From: Acidobacteriaceae bacterium
GTDB lineage: Bacteria; Acidobacteriota; Terriglobia; Terriglobales; Acidobacteriaceae
NCBI GenBank assembly: GCA_003165855.1
Contig: PMXH01000141.1
Coordinates: forward strand, 1 to 7,257
Length of the DNA stretch: 7,257 nucleotides
Direction: 5' to 3'
The translations under genes and the position numbers were made by a program. Positions 1-7,201 of this stretch are shown here, one piece after another (positions within the stretch are counted from its first letter, which is position 1; every line of letters starts with the position of its first letter). The notes below the pieces were generated by a model that worked only from the letters and a program-made list of their open reading frames with translations, had not been told where the DNA came from and did no database searches.

Positions 1-654
1 CATCATGCCGATGCTCATGCCAGATTCGAGCGGAATCTGATAAACAGGAAATGGTTTGCCGGGCAAAGAAGCGAAGGCGGTGCGCGAGTTGGCGAAGGTG
101 TTCACGCGAATGCCGAACCAGGCTACGCCATAGCTGCCGCCGATCCCGACCAGACTGAACCCCAGAATGATGGCGACGCGCATGGCTTCCATGTGTTGGA
201 GGACGCCAAAATAAAGCAGAATGATGACGGCAATGAAGGCCCACAGCAGAAGGATGAACCGGCCTTGCGTGACCAGGTAGGTCTTGCAGGTCTCGTAGAT
301 GAGTTCGGAGATTTCGCGCATGGAACGATGCACGGGCAGATTCTTGAGGCGCATGTAAATGACCATGCCGAAGCCGAGCCCGAAGATGCAAAACAGGATG
401 CCGATGAGAAGCAGGCGATGGCCGTCGATGGCGCCATTCAGAAAGCTGACCGAGGAAAGATCAGGAAGTTTCAGAGAGGCTTCGCCGCCGGCGGCTTCGC
501 CGGCAGGTTGAGCCAGGGCGGTGGCAGCGCCGAAGGTAAGCAGCGTGGCCACGGCCAGAGTCTGTTTCAAGAAATTTTTTCTTATGGAACCAATCATAAA
601 AACAGTTGCCAAACGGCATCGTTGGAACGTAGCCGGGGCGAGCCAGGTGCGCAT
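1..654 (-). CDS. hppA: Membrane-bound pyrophosphate-energised ion pump (M-PPase), N-terminal part, cut by window edge
   Basis: The minus strand is open from an ATG at 654 to the window edge, giving 218 residues without a stop. M-PPases hydrolyse pyrophosphate and pump H+ or Na+ across the cytoplasmic membrane; full proteins are roughly 650-800 residues with about 16 helices, so under a third is present. Recognition rests on the stretch at residues 181-218, GIRVNTFANSRTAF followed by GKPFPVY and SGMSIGM, which I know from this family. Hydrophobic segments lie near residues 32-48 (signal-like, ending ATALAQ), 80-101, 132-151 and 158-180. The catalytic and cation-selectivity motifs lie beyond the edge, so H+ versus Na+ and K+ dependence cannot be decided. 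The start at 654 is chosen because GGAGGA sits 6 bases upstream; an internal ATG at 597 lacks a ribosome site. It is divergent from the exported-protein genes. Confidence 0.9.
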   Translation of the reverse strand, partial: MRTWLAPATFQRCRLATVFMIGSIRKNFLKQTLAVATLLTFGAATALAQPAGEAAGGEASLKLPDLSSVSFLNGAIDGHRLLLIGILFCIFGLGFGMVIYMRLKNLPVHRSMREISELIYETCKTYLVTQGRFILLLWAFIAVIILLYFGVLQHMEAMRVAIILGFSLVGIGGSYGVAWFGIRVNTFANSRTAFASLPGKPFPVYQIPLESGMSIGMM

Positions 655-660
655 AATGAG

Positions 661-666
661 TCCTCC
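661..666 (-). promoter_or_regulatory. Ribosome binding site fixing the hppA start
   Basis: On the minus strand GGAGGA is followed by six bases (CTCATT) and then the ATG at 654. The next in-frame ATG, at 597, is preceded by GGCAACTGTTTTT with no Shine-Dalgarno match. The upstream start adds 19 residues ahead of the signal-like hydrophobic segment. Confidence 0.75.
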
Positions 667-892
667 AAATAAGTCACTGTTAGGAATAGACGAACGTGTT
701 TAGGGGTCGCCTTCCAGGGAAACATCCCGGGATCGAGCCGTGCAGTTCACGAGGAACTCGGTATCCGGAATTCCGAACACGCTTCCACCGCAAGACCTAA
801 ACGGAGTGTTGGAGCTTGGCCGCGTCGGAGTTCGCCTCGGTTGGCCGGAGAAATCCAGATTCCACTCCGGACAACCTTACGCAAAACGGGCA

Positions 893-921
893 TTTATAAC
901 ATGTTGCAACGACAGGGTCAA
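893..921 (-). promoter_or_regulatory. Candidate sigma70-type promoter for hppA
   Basis: Read on the minus strand there is TTGACC (916-921), a 17-base spacer, then TATAAA (893-898). Each hexamer matches the consensus at five of six positions and the spacing is optimal. Transcription would begin near 886 and run toward hppA, giving a leader of about 230 nt before the ATG at 654. It is the best promoter-like pair seen in the window, but no transcript evidence is available. Confidence 0.55.
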
Positions 922-941
922 TCGTGGGCGCGGAACGGGAG

Positions 942-960
942 TGGCAGACGATATCTGCCA
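942..960. repeat. Inverted repeat TGGCAGA-N5-TCTGCCA upstream of the hppA promoter
   Basis: Perfect 7-bp arms (942-948 and 954-960) flank a five-base centre, CGATA. The dyad lies 20 bases upstream of the candidate hppA -35 box, centred about 65 bases before the predicted transcription start, where an activator commonly binds. It has no U-tract and so does not look like a terminator. The binding protein, if any, is unknown. Confidence 0.4.
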
Positions 961-1202
961 GCCGAGACAGGCGCATAATGCCCGCGTTCCGTCAGAGAGG
1001 ATCGCGCTGACCAGTGGCTGAAGCGCATGAGTTTTCGGAGTCTGCCATCGCGGCTAGTGTGCACGTTCTTGCGACTATCCGAACCGGCGTGCTCGGATCG
1101 GTATCAGATTGCCATCAGAGCGATCACCGCCGCCTGGAGGTTGAAGGTCTCTGAAAAGCCTTGCGCAGCGCTGCATTGACCGCTGTAGTACTTTCTTCTC
1201 CG

Positions 1203-1231
1203 TTGCATTACTTCCGTAACCGTCATACACT
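1203..1231 (+). promoter_or_regulatory. Candidate promoter for the tandem exported-protein genes
   Basis: TTGCAT (1203-1208) and TACACT (1226-1231) are separated by exactly 17 bases. The -35 box matches the sigma70 consensus at only three of six positions and the -10 at four of six, so support comes mainly from spacing and location. The predicted start near 1238 would leave a leader of about 63 nt that begins with the inverted repeat at 1239-1260. Confidence 0.35.
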
Positions 1232-1238
1232 CTGCCGA

Positions 1239-1260
1239 CGGTTTTGCGCTCGCAAAATCG
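1239..1260 (+). repeat. Inverted repeat at the predicted 5' end of the exported-gene mRNA
   Basis: CGGTTTTGCG and CGCAAAATCG flank a two-base centre, CT. The single DNA mismatch becomes a G-U pair in RNA, so the transcript can form a stem of about nine pairs with a GCUC loop. It lies directly after the candidate -10 box, where it could be an operator for a dimeric repressor or a 5' stabilising hairpin. Which of these, if either, cannot be told from sequence. Confidence 0.4.
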
Positions 1261-1300
1261 GTTTGTTGTTCTTGCAGAGAAAACCCAGAGGAGGAATATA

Positions 1301-2074
1301 GTGAAAACAACGCTTTGTGCAGTCGCGTTAGTGGTAGCGCTCAGCCTCTCAGCGGTTGCGGCGAATACCCAGAAGCCCGTAATGGCGAATCATCTTGCGG
1401 GTAACCCAAACGCAGAGATTCCGCAAGCTGTTAGCAGTCCCACCGCTACTCCGCCATCTCTATGCAAACCGTGCCTGTTCTACGGTGGAGATCTCAACCC
1501 TTCCGATCCCAACGCTGCGGGCATGTCGGATGAGAATACCCTTCTCATCGTCGGCGGCGGCAGTACTTACGGTGCGGTAGAAATTCCCACCGGAGTAACG
1601 GCGCAAGTCTTCGGTATTATCGTCAACGTTCAAGCCGATGCAGCTTTTGATCCGCAGACGGCCACCTACGACATCCGGACTGGAGTTGTGGATGGAAACG
1701 GCGGAACCAGCATCGCTTCCGGCTCGGGCACGACGATCGTGCAAGCGACCGGGCGAAACTTTCTGGGTCTGAACGAGTACACCATTGCTGTATCGTGGTC
1801 CACACCGATAACGCTTCCCTCGGGAGAATATTGGTTTAACCTCACCCCTCAATGCCTCAACACGTTGGATGGCAGTTGCAATGTTTTCCGGCAGTTTGTA
1901 TCCAACACCACGCAGCTCACGAACAACATCCACGGCGCCTGGCAACCCACACACGAGATGTTCTTGAACTCGACTTACTTCGGGTTGACCTTTACGAACT
2001 GGTGCGATTCAGTCATCGGTTTCAACCGCCTGCAGTGCGACGCCCTGTCGTTTGGGTTACGCGGAACCGACTAG
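1301..2074 (+). CDS. Exported six-cysteine protein, paralogue 1 (unknown function)
   Basis: This 257-residue protein is not a family I can name. The start is the GTG at 1301, preceded by AGGAGG six bases upstream; the frame is open further 5' to 1244, but that extension would put charged residues ahead of the signal peptide. Residues 1-21 form a classic Sec signal (VKTT, hydrophobic core, cleavage after AVAA). The mature part has six cysteines at 55, 58 (CKPC), 185, 193, 235 and 246, suggesting three disulfides outside the cytoplasm. Notable blocks are FYGGDLN, PNAAGMSDENTL, TGRNFLGLNEYT, YWFNLTP and NWCDS. No anchor or lipobox is visible, so it is probably periplasmic or secreted. The alternating hydrophobic pattern suggests an all-beta fold, possibly like extracellular beta-sandwich domains; that is inference. 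It is the first gene of a tandem pair. Confidence 0.85.
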   Translation: MKTTLCAVALVVALSLSAVAANTQKPVMANHLAGNPNAEIPQAVSSPTATPPSLCKPCLFYGGDLNPSDPNAAGMSDENTLLIVGGGSTYGAVEIPTGVTAQVFGIIVNVQADAAFDPQTATYDIRTGVVDGNGGTSIASGSGTTIVQATGRNFLGLNEYTIAVSWSTPITLPSGEYWFNLTPQCLNTLDGSCNVFRQFVSNTTQLTNNIHGAWQPTHEMFLNSTYFGLTFTNWCDSVIGFNRLQCDALSFGLRGTD

Positions 2075-2108
2075 CGAACTGATTGCAAGCGGGTCTAAAG
2101 ATCGCACC

Positions 2109-2139
2109 GAGCGGTTCCAGCGAGTTCGCAGAACCGTTC
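2109..2139 (+). repeat. Hairpin in the spacer between the two exported-protein genes
   Basis: The outer stem pairs 2109-2117 with 2131-2139, nine pairs including one G-U. An inner stem GCG/CGC (2120-2122 with 2127-2129) closes on a short loop. No U-tract follows, so it is unlikely to be an efficient intrinsic terminator. In a 107-base spacer between co-directional paralogues it could protect the upstream mRNA, partly attenuate readthrough, or bind a regulator. Confidence 0.45.
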
Positions 2140-2181
2140 ATCCTGAAGAAGACAGCGAAAAAATCGAAGAGGAGGAATCGA

Positions 2182-2946
2182 GTGAAAACCACGCTTTTCG
2201 CAGCAACCTTAGTAATGGCTCTTACTCTCTCAGCGGCAGCCGCCACGAACAAGCCGCCGGTGTCGCAACATCTGGCTGGCAGTGCCGAAAATGGACCTAT
2301 GTTTACCGGCAAAGGCATTCCCCCAGCACTGTGCGACCCATGCGTGTTCTATGGTGGCGACCTCAACACAAGTGTCCCCAATGCAGCGGGGATGTCGGAT
2401 GAAAACACTCTTTTCATCCCCGGCAGTTCCACCTACGGCAATCTCACTGTTGTCGGAGGTGTCACAGTCACGGTCACAGGAATCTTGTTTAACGTCCAGG
2501 CAGACGCGAACTTCGATCCTCTGACCGCCAGCTATGACGTCAGAACCGGCGTTTCGGAGGGCGAAGGTGGAACCAGCATCGCTTCTGGAACGGCCAACAC
2601 CCAGGTGGCGGCGACGGGCCGCAACTTCCTCGGCCTGAATGAATACACCGTGGCAGTGCAGCTGTCTACGCCGCTGGTACTCGGCGAAGGAGCGTACTGG
2701 TTTAACCTCACCCCGACCTGCACCAACGGAGCGGTCGATGGCAGCTGCAGTGCTGGAAGGTTTTTTGTCTCCAACACAACCCAACGCACCAACTCCGTAA
2801 ACGGCGGGGACCAGGCGCTCGGACAGATGTACCTGAACTCGAGTTTCTTCGGGTTCAGCTGGGCCAACTGGTGTGATTCGTCCCTGGGATTCAACGTGAG
2901 ACAATGCGCCGACTTGTCCTTCGGCCTCATGGGGACGACCAATTAA
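2182..2946 (+). CDS. Exported six-cysteine protein, paralogue 2 (unknown function)
   Basis: This 254-residue protein is a clear paralogue of the one ending 107 bases upstream: by eye well over half of aligned residues are identical, with long shared runs such as PNAAGMSDENTL, GGTSIASG, TGRNFLGLNEYT, YWFNLTP and FVSNTTQ. The start is the GTG at 2182, with AGGAGG exactly six bases upstream as in the first gene; the open frame extends back to 2083 but adds a lysine-rich stretch that is really the leader. Residues 1-21 are a Sec signal peptide. All six mature cysteines are kept, at 51, 54 (CDPC), 180, 189, 231 and 242. The segment after the signal peptide is shorter and poorly conserved, which points to a linker. 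No membrane anchor is visible. A strong terminator follows 34 bases after the stop. Function is unknown. Confidence 0.85.
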   Translation: MKTTLFAATLVMALTLSAAAATNKPPVSQHLAGSAENGPMFTGKGIPPALCDPCVFYGGDLNTSVPNAAGMSDENTLFIPGSSTYGNLTVVGGVTVTVTGILFNVQADANFDPLTASYDVRTGVSEGEGGTSIASGTANTQVAATGRNFLGLNEYTVAVQLSTPLVLGEGAYWFNLTPTCTNGAVDGSCSAGRFFVSNTTQRTNSVNGGDQALGQMYLNSSFFGFSWANWCDSSLGFNVRQCADLSFGLMGTTN

Positions 2947-2980
2947 CTAGCAGCCGAGAATAGCTTGCAACACGAACAGG

Positions 2981-3014
2981 AGAGAAGCCGGGAACTCCCG
3001 GCTTCTCTTTTTTT
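2981..3014 (+). terminator. Intrinsic terminator after the exported-protein pair
   Basis: A perfect 12-bp stem (AGAGAAGCCGGG at 2981-2992 with CCCGGCTTCTCT at 2997-3008) closes on the loop AACT and runs straight into a seven-T tract at 3008-3014, with more T runs behind. It is oriented for the plus-strand genes. Read from the minus strand, as for the convergent comM gene, no T-tract follows the stem, so it probably acts in one direction. Confidence 0.93.
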
Positions 3015-3056
3015 GTTTTTGTTTATCTCTTCTTACGCCGAAACAAGGGCCTCGCT

Positions 3057-4604
3057 CTAAGACCAGTAAGTCCGGTCCAGGGACCGGTACTGGATGGCCT
3101 CGGCAATGTGCTTGGGTTCGATGGGAGCGGTCTCTTCGATGTCGGCAATGGTTCGCGCGACTTTCAGGATGCGGTCATGAGCGCGGGCGCTGAGTCCCTG
3201 CTGGGTCATGGCGCGCTCGAGCAGGCGCTCGCAGTCGGCAGAAAGCTCGCAGAAGGCGCGGATGTGGCGGGATGACATCTGGGCGTTGCAATAAATCTTT
3301 TCTCGGGAAGATGCGAAGCGGTCGAGTTGCTTTTGCCGGGTGCGTATGACGCGCTCGCGAATCTTCGCCGAACTCTCCGGTTCGGTGGTCGAACGCATCT
3401 CCTTGTAGTTCACCGCCGGCACGTCGATGTGAATGTCGATGCGATCCATCAGGGGTCCGGAGATCTTCGAAATGTAGCGCTGGATCATGGGGGTGGTGCA
3501 CTGGCACTCGCGGGTGCGATCGTTGCGGAAGCCGCAGGGGCAGGGATTCATCGCCGCGGCCAGCATGAAACGCGCGGGAAAGGTGAGAGCCATGGCGGCG
3601 CGGGCGATGGTGACCGAGCCGTCTTCGAGCGGCTGGCGCAAGACTTCGAGGACGTTACGGGGAAACTCCGGAAGCTCGTCGAGGAACAGCAGGCCGTTGT
3701 GGGAGAGCGAGACTTCTCCGGGTCGCGGTATGACGCCTCCGCCAATCAGTCCAGCGTCAGAGATGGTGTGATGAGGTGAGCGATAGGGCCGCTTGCCTAC
3801 GAGGCCGCTGCCGGGATCGAGCACTCCGGCCACGCTGTGAATCTTGGTGGTCTCGAGCGCCTCTTCAAAAGTCAGCGGTGGCAGGATGGTGGGCATGCGC
3901 TTGGCCAGCATGGTTTTGCCCGAACCCGGCGGCCCGATCATCAGGATGTTATGGCCTCCGGCGCAGGAGATCTCGATGGCGCGTTTCGCAGTTTGCTGGC
4001 CTCGAACATCTTTGAAATCGACCAGAAATTCCTGCGATTCGCGCAGCAGCGCGTCGCCATCGGCCTTCAGCGGGACAATTCCGTTGCCCGAGTTCACGAA
4101 GTGGATTACATCCAGCAGCGAACGCACGGGATAAACATCGACTCCGCCGACCATGGCGGCTTCGCGGGCGTTGGCTTCGGGAACGACCAGGCGCGAAATC
4201 TTTCTGCCACGAGCCTCGAGGGCAATGGGCAGCGTGCCGCGAATGCCGCGAACCCCGCCGTCGAGCGACAACTCTCCCACTAACAGGCAGTCGGATATCT
4301 CTTTCTTGGTGAGACCGCCGTAGGCGCCGACGATTCCCAGCGCCATGGGCAAGTCGAATCCGGAACCTTCCTTCTTGATATCGGCGGGGGCGAGGTTAAT
4401 GGTGATGTGCGTGGGCGGAATGTCATAGCCGCAGTTCTTCAGCGCGGCGCGCACCCGGTCGCGGCTCTCTCGCACCGCGGCGTCCGGCAAGCCGACGGTG
4501 TGAAAGTGGTCCTGGTCGGTCTTGATGCCGGAGCAATCCACTTCCACCTGAATGATATTGGCGTCGATGCCATAGACCGCGGCGCTGAGGGTCTTGTAGA
4601 GCAT
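3057..4604 (-). CDS. comM: YifB/ComM-family Mg-chelatase-like AAA+ ATPase
   Basis: The 515-residue protein has the three-part YifB/ComM layout and the normal length (about 500-510). The N-terminal ChlI/S5-like domain spans roughly residues 20-145 ([34 protein letters not shown]). The AAA+ core holds Walker A GPPGSGKT at 224-231, RSPHHTIS near 275-282, Walker B LLFLDE at 305-310, NPCPCG at 353-358 with a second CxC at 367-369 (a possible metal-binding set), and MDRID at 386-390. The C-terminal Mg_chelatase_C domain ends at YRSLDRTYW. In other bacteria ComM is a hexameric helicase that drives branch migration during natural transformation; that role here is inferred. I start at the ATG at 4604, with GGAG five bases upstream; a TTG at 4649 would add 15 residues but has no ribosome site. 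Confidence 0.93.
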   Translation of the reverse strand: MLYKTLSAAVYGIDANIIQVEVDCSGIKTDQDHFHTVGLPDAAVRESRDRVRAALKNCGYDIPPTHITINLAPADIKKEGSGFDLPMALGIVGAYGGLTKKEISDCLLVGELSLDGGVRGIRGTLPIALEARGRKISRLVVPEANAREAAMVGGVDVYPVRSLLDVIHFVNSGNGIVPLKADGDALLRESQEFLVDFKDVRGQQTAKRAIEISCAGGHNILMIGPPGSGKTMLAKRMPTILPPLTFEEALETTKIHSVAGVLDPGSGLVGKRPYRSPHHTISDAGLIGGGVIPRPGEVSLSHNGLLFLDELPEFPRNVLEVLRQPLEDGSVTIARAAMALTFPARFMLAAAMNPCPCGFRNDRTRECQCTTPMIQRYISKISGPLMDRIDIHIDVPAVNYKEMRSTTEPESSAKIRERVIRTRQKQLDRFASSREKIYCNAQMSSRHIRAFCELSADCERLLERAMTQQGLSARAHDRILKVARTIADIEETAPIEPKHIAEAIQYRSLDRTYWS

Positions 4605-4628
4605 GGGTGCTCCGGGCGAGACATTTAC

Positions 4629-4644
4629 GTGCCGCCATCGGCAC
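4629..4644 (-). repeat. Small perfect hairpin in the comM leader
   Basis: GTGCCG (4629-4634) and CGGCAC (4639-4644) flank a four-base loop. On the minus strand it ends about 24 bases before the comM ATG at 4604, just upstream of the ribosome site. It may affect translation start, but a 6-bp stem can arise by chance in GC-rich DNA. Confidence 0.3.
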
Positions 4645-4698
4645 ACCAAGGCCTGATTCCGGAATGTAGCTAGGTTACGCGTGCGGCTTGGCGCGCGC

Positions 4699-4714
4699 TG
4701 TGATAGATGTCACG
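4699..4714. promoter_or_regulatory. CRP/FNR-family-like binding site upstream of comM
   Basis: TGTGA-TAGATG-TCACG matches the canonical CRP box TGTGA-N6-TCACA at nine of ten specified positions. It lies in the 179-base gap upstream of comM, about 100 bases before the start codon, and downstream of the kinase stop. The position suits an activator site for a comM promoter, though I see no convincing -35/-10 pair beneath it. In gamma-proteobacteria such as Haemophilus, comM belongs to the CRP/Sxy competence regulon; whether an acidobacterial CRP-like protein reads this box is unknown. Confidence 0.4.
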
Positions 4715-4783
4715 GGGTGAGGCTGTGGATATGTGTAATGGGAAGCTTATGAGAAACTCTCGAAGCAGGTGGTACGAAGTCGT

Positions 4784-7201
4784 TCAGTGTGCACTCTGGT
4801 CTCGCTGCGCCAGAAATCTATCCTGGCATGCTTTGGCGGAGGACAGCAGTTCGTTGAATTCGGAAGTTCCGCGGAGCTTCACCAGCAGTGGGTCGGTTTG
4901 CAGGGCGGTGTAGGCGCAGTAGTTTTGTTCAACGGCTTTTCGCAGCAGGCGTAGAGCGGCATCTTTCTGGCCGCAGTATGCGAGCAGGGCTCCGACGGAA
5001 TAGCGGGGCTCGACATCGACTCCGGCCAGGGCGAAGGCTTCCACTTTCTTAGCAGCGGCGTCGCATTGGGGCGAGTGCTGAGGATCCACGCAGGCTTGAA
5101 TCAAATCGCGGCCCATTAACGGAGAGCTCGATGCGCCGCGAACCGCTTGGCGCGCTTCGGCGAGTTTGCCCTGGCCCAGAAGAATCGTGCCGTTTTGCAT
5201 AGCGGCATACTCCGAACCGGCATCGAGGCGCACAAACTCCATGGCCCGCTGGGGATCGCCGAGTTGCACAAAGACGCCGGAGCAGGACCGGATCTGATAG
5301 TTGCCGTGATCCAGCGCCCGCGCGGAGCCGCACTCGCGCCCCGATTCATCCAGCAATCCCGCATAGCGCAGAACGTAGGACAAAGCGAAGTGGGCCATGG
5401 TGTTGGTGGGATGGCGCTGCACCGAGGCTGACGCTTCCGCATAGGCATGCGCAGTGTCACCGCGATCGGTTTGTAGAGTAATCAGATAGCTGGCGGCGGA
5501 AATCAAATCCGGATCGAGCGCCAGGGCGCGTTCCAGGGCGGAGTTGGCCCGCTTGAGTGCTGCTTCGCCGCCGTCGCCGTAGGCGCTGTTGTAGTAATAG
5601 CGGATTCCGAGAGCATCCCAGGCAGGGGCGTAGGCGGGATCAATTCCCACGGCACGTTCCAGCATCGCGATCGCATCCTTGTTGGGAGCGACATCATGGG
5701 GAACGGCGATGCTGCGCAAATACAAGTCGTAAGCTTCTTCGCTCTTGGGGCGAGTGCCGGCCTCGCCAGAGGCCGAGAATCCTCCCAGCACGGGGACCAG
5801 GCTTTGCCGCACTCGGGACGTGATCTGTTCCCGCATTGCAATCTTGTCGGACGCTGCAACATTGATGGTATCTCGCCAAACGCTGCGGTTATTGGCGAGG
5901 TCCACCGCTTCCAGAGTGATCTCCAGCTGATTCCCTTCCGTGAGGTAGTGCCCGGTAATGATGGAGGTCACACCCATCTCGCGGCCCGCCTGTTGCAAGT
6001 CCAGGTTAGGTCCGTTGTACTTGCTGGTGGTGGCAAAGGGACGGATGGAAAACGACGGCACATAGCTCAAGGCAGTCGCAATTTCATCGGGCAAGGCGAG
6101 TTGTAGGAAATCAGTGGCCTTATCGGAGCCGACATTCTGGAAGGGCAGGACGGCAATGGCCTTTGCGCTTACAGAGTCCATGGGGGAGACGGCGATATGC
6201 CGCGACTGCCAGAAGAAGATGGCCACCACGATTGCGGCGATGATGGCAACCGCGCCGGCAGTGGGCCAGGGGCGCCATTTCTTGCGGGCATCGGTCGCAG
6301 GCTCAAGGACGGCCGCGGACTTGCCGGAGTCTGTGTCCCGTTTCAGGCGTTGCAGGTCGGCACGCATCTCCGCCGCGCTCTGATAGCGGAGGTTGCGGTC
6401 TTTCTCCAGGGCTTTGTGGATGATCCGTTCCAGTTCGGCGGGCATGTCGGGATTCAACCGAAACGCGGACGTGGGTGCTGCGTCGAGAATAGCCTTGAAG
6501 ATGACCGCGGAACTCTCGCCGCGGAACGGCGGAATGCGCGTGGCCATCTCGTAGAGCACGGCGCCGAAAGAGAACAAGTCGCTGCGGCCGTCGATTTCTT
6601 TCGCGCGCGCTTGCTCGGGAGACATGTAAGCCGCAGTACCGAGGGTAGAGCCATGGCTGGTGAGATGCCGATCGTCAATCGTCGCCGTCAGACCACGCGT
6701 CGATGCACTCTGGCTGGAGGAGTTGGTCGTAGGCGAGAGCTTCGCCACGCCGAAGTCTAGAATCTTGGCGTGATCCCGCTTGGTGACGAAGATGTTGGCG
6801 GGCTTGATATCGCGATGAACAATGCCAGCGGAGTGAGCGGCGTCGAGCGCATCGGCTATCTCGATGGAGAGTGACAACAGGGCTTCGGTTTCCAAAGGCG
6901 GCCCGGCGATCAGATGCTTCAGGGTTATGCCATCGAGAAACTCCATGGCGATGAAAGCCTTCCCCTCCTGCTCCCCAATGTCGTAAATCGTACAGATGTT
7001 GGGATGGTTCAGGGCGGAGGCGGCTTGAGCTTCGCGTTGAAAGCGCGCGAGTGCCTGGGGATCGCGGGCAACGTCATCGGGCAGGAACTTGAGGGCTACG
7101 AAGCGGTGCAGGCGCGTGTCCTCAGCCTTGTACACGATCCCCATGCCGCCGCCGCCCAGCTTCTCCACAATGCGGTAGTGCGAGATGATTTGGCCGATCA
7201 A
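4784..7201 (-). CDS. Transmembrane Ser/Thr protein kinase with TolB-like and TPR C-terminal region
   Basis: This 805-residue protein opens with a complete Hanks-type kinase domain, about residues 9-288: glycine loop [10 protein letters not shown] (15-24), Lys38 in ALKF, Glu57, HRDIKPAN (129-136, Asp131 catalytic), DFG (149-151), SPE (194-196) and Asp208 in GRSDLFSFG. All key residues are present, so it should be active. The activation loop is long and rich in Ser/Thr (156-187). One helix at about 313-331, preceded by RKKWRP, puts the kinase in the cytoplasm and the C-terminal half outside. That half has a TolB/FlgO-like segment (about 348-470, [21 protein letters not shown]) and TPR-like repeats (about 487-760). 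The start is TTG at 7201: the frame is closed at 7226-7228, no other start lies between, and MIGQ-ISHYRI is the usual family opening. AAGGGGCGG lies 10 bases upstream. Ligand and substrates are unknown. Confidence 0.93.
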   Translation of the reverse strand: MIGQIISHYRIVEKLGGGGMGIVYKAEDTRLHRFVALKFLPDDVARDPQALARFQREAQAASALNHPNICTIYDIGEQEGKAFIAMEFLDGITLKHLIAGPPLETEALLSLSIEIADALDAAHSAGIVHRDIKPANIFVTKRDHAKILDFGVAKLSPTTNSSSQSASTRGLTATIDDRHLTSHGSTLGTAAYMSPEQARAKEIDGRSDLFSFGAVLYEMATRIPPFRGESSAVIFKAILDAAPTSAFRLNPDMPAELERIIHKALEKDRNLRYQSAAEMRADLQRLKRDTDSGKSAAVLEPATDARKKWRPWPTAGAVAIIAAIVVAIFFWQSRHIAVSPMDSVSAKAIAVLPFQNVGSDKATDFLQLALPDEIATALSYVPSFSIRPFATTSKYNGPNLDLQQAGREMGVTSIITGHYLTEGNQLEITLEAVDLANNRSVWRDTINVAASDKIAMREQITSRVRQSLVPVLGGFSASGEAGTRPKSEEAYDLYLRSIAVPHDVAPNKDAIAMLERAVGIDPAYAPAWDALGIRYYYNSAYGDGGEAALKRANSALERALALDPDLISAASYLITLQTDRGDTAHAYAEASASVQRHPTNTMAHFALSYVLRYAGLLDESGRECGSARALDHGNYQIRSCSGVFVQLGDPQRAMEFVRLDAGSEYAAMQNGTILLGQGKLAEARQAVRGASSSPLMGRDLIQACVDPQHSPQCDAAAKKVEAFALAGVDVEPRYSVGALLAYCGQKDAALRLLRKAVEQNYCAYTALQTDPLLVKLRGTSEFNELLSSAKACQDRFLAQRDQSAH

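Larger units (their letters stand above)
655..1300. other. Divergent intergenic region between hppA and the exported-protein pair
   Basis: This 646-base stretch separates the left-reading hppA from the right-reading secreted-protein genes. I find no convincing gene in it: the open frames on both strands are short, lack Shine-Dalgarno sites and read as compositionally random peptides. It holds a candidate hppA promoter at 893-921, a 7-bp-arm dyad at 942-960, a candidate rightward promoter at 1203-1231, an inverted repeat at 1239-1260, and small hairpin-forming repeats at 845-870 (CCGGAG/CTCCGG) and 1077-1098 (ATCCGA/TCGGAT). GCGCATAATG occurs twice, at 649-658 over the hppA start and at 971-980. 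Confidence 0.7.

Noticed and set aside
193..672. Plus-strand 159-codon open frame opposite hppA
   Set aside because: It is antisense to a minus-strand frame that gives recognisable M-PPase sequence, and its own translation is a low-complexity charged peptide with no family features.
800..976. Minus-strand 59-codon frame with a CYKCPFC segment, starting at the second GCGCATAATG copy
   Set aside because: The ribosome site is weak, the frame runs across the near-consensus promoter at 893-921, and the cysteine cluster is too short to support a domain call.
740..1021. Plus-strand 93-codon open frame in the intergenic region
   Set aside because: It starts with GTG without a Shine-Dalgarno, has no recognisable motif, and overlaps the candidate hppA promoter and leader.
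1104..1310. Minus-strand 68-codon frame overlapping the start of the first exported-protein gene
   Set aside because: It overlaps the signal-peptide region and ribosome site of a well-supported gene and shows no coding character.
2230..2904. Minus-strand 224-codon open frame opposite the second exported-protein gene
   Set aside because: The plus strand has a signal peptide, ribosome site and a paralogue with conserved residues; the antisense frame is a by-product of its codon use.
4605..4649. N-terminal extension of comM from a TTG at 4649
   Set aside because: No ribosome site precedes it, the extra residues do not resemble YifB/ComM starts, and the ATG at 4604 with GGAG upstream gives the family's usual N-terminus ([15 protein letters not shown]).
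4749..4762. GAGA-AAC-TCTC inverted repeat just after the kinase stop as a terminator
   Set aside because: The stem is only four pairs and no T-tract follows on the minus strand.
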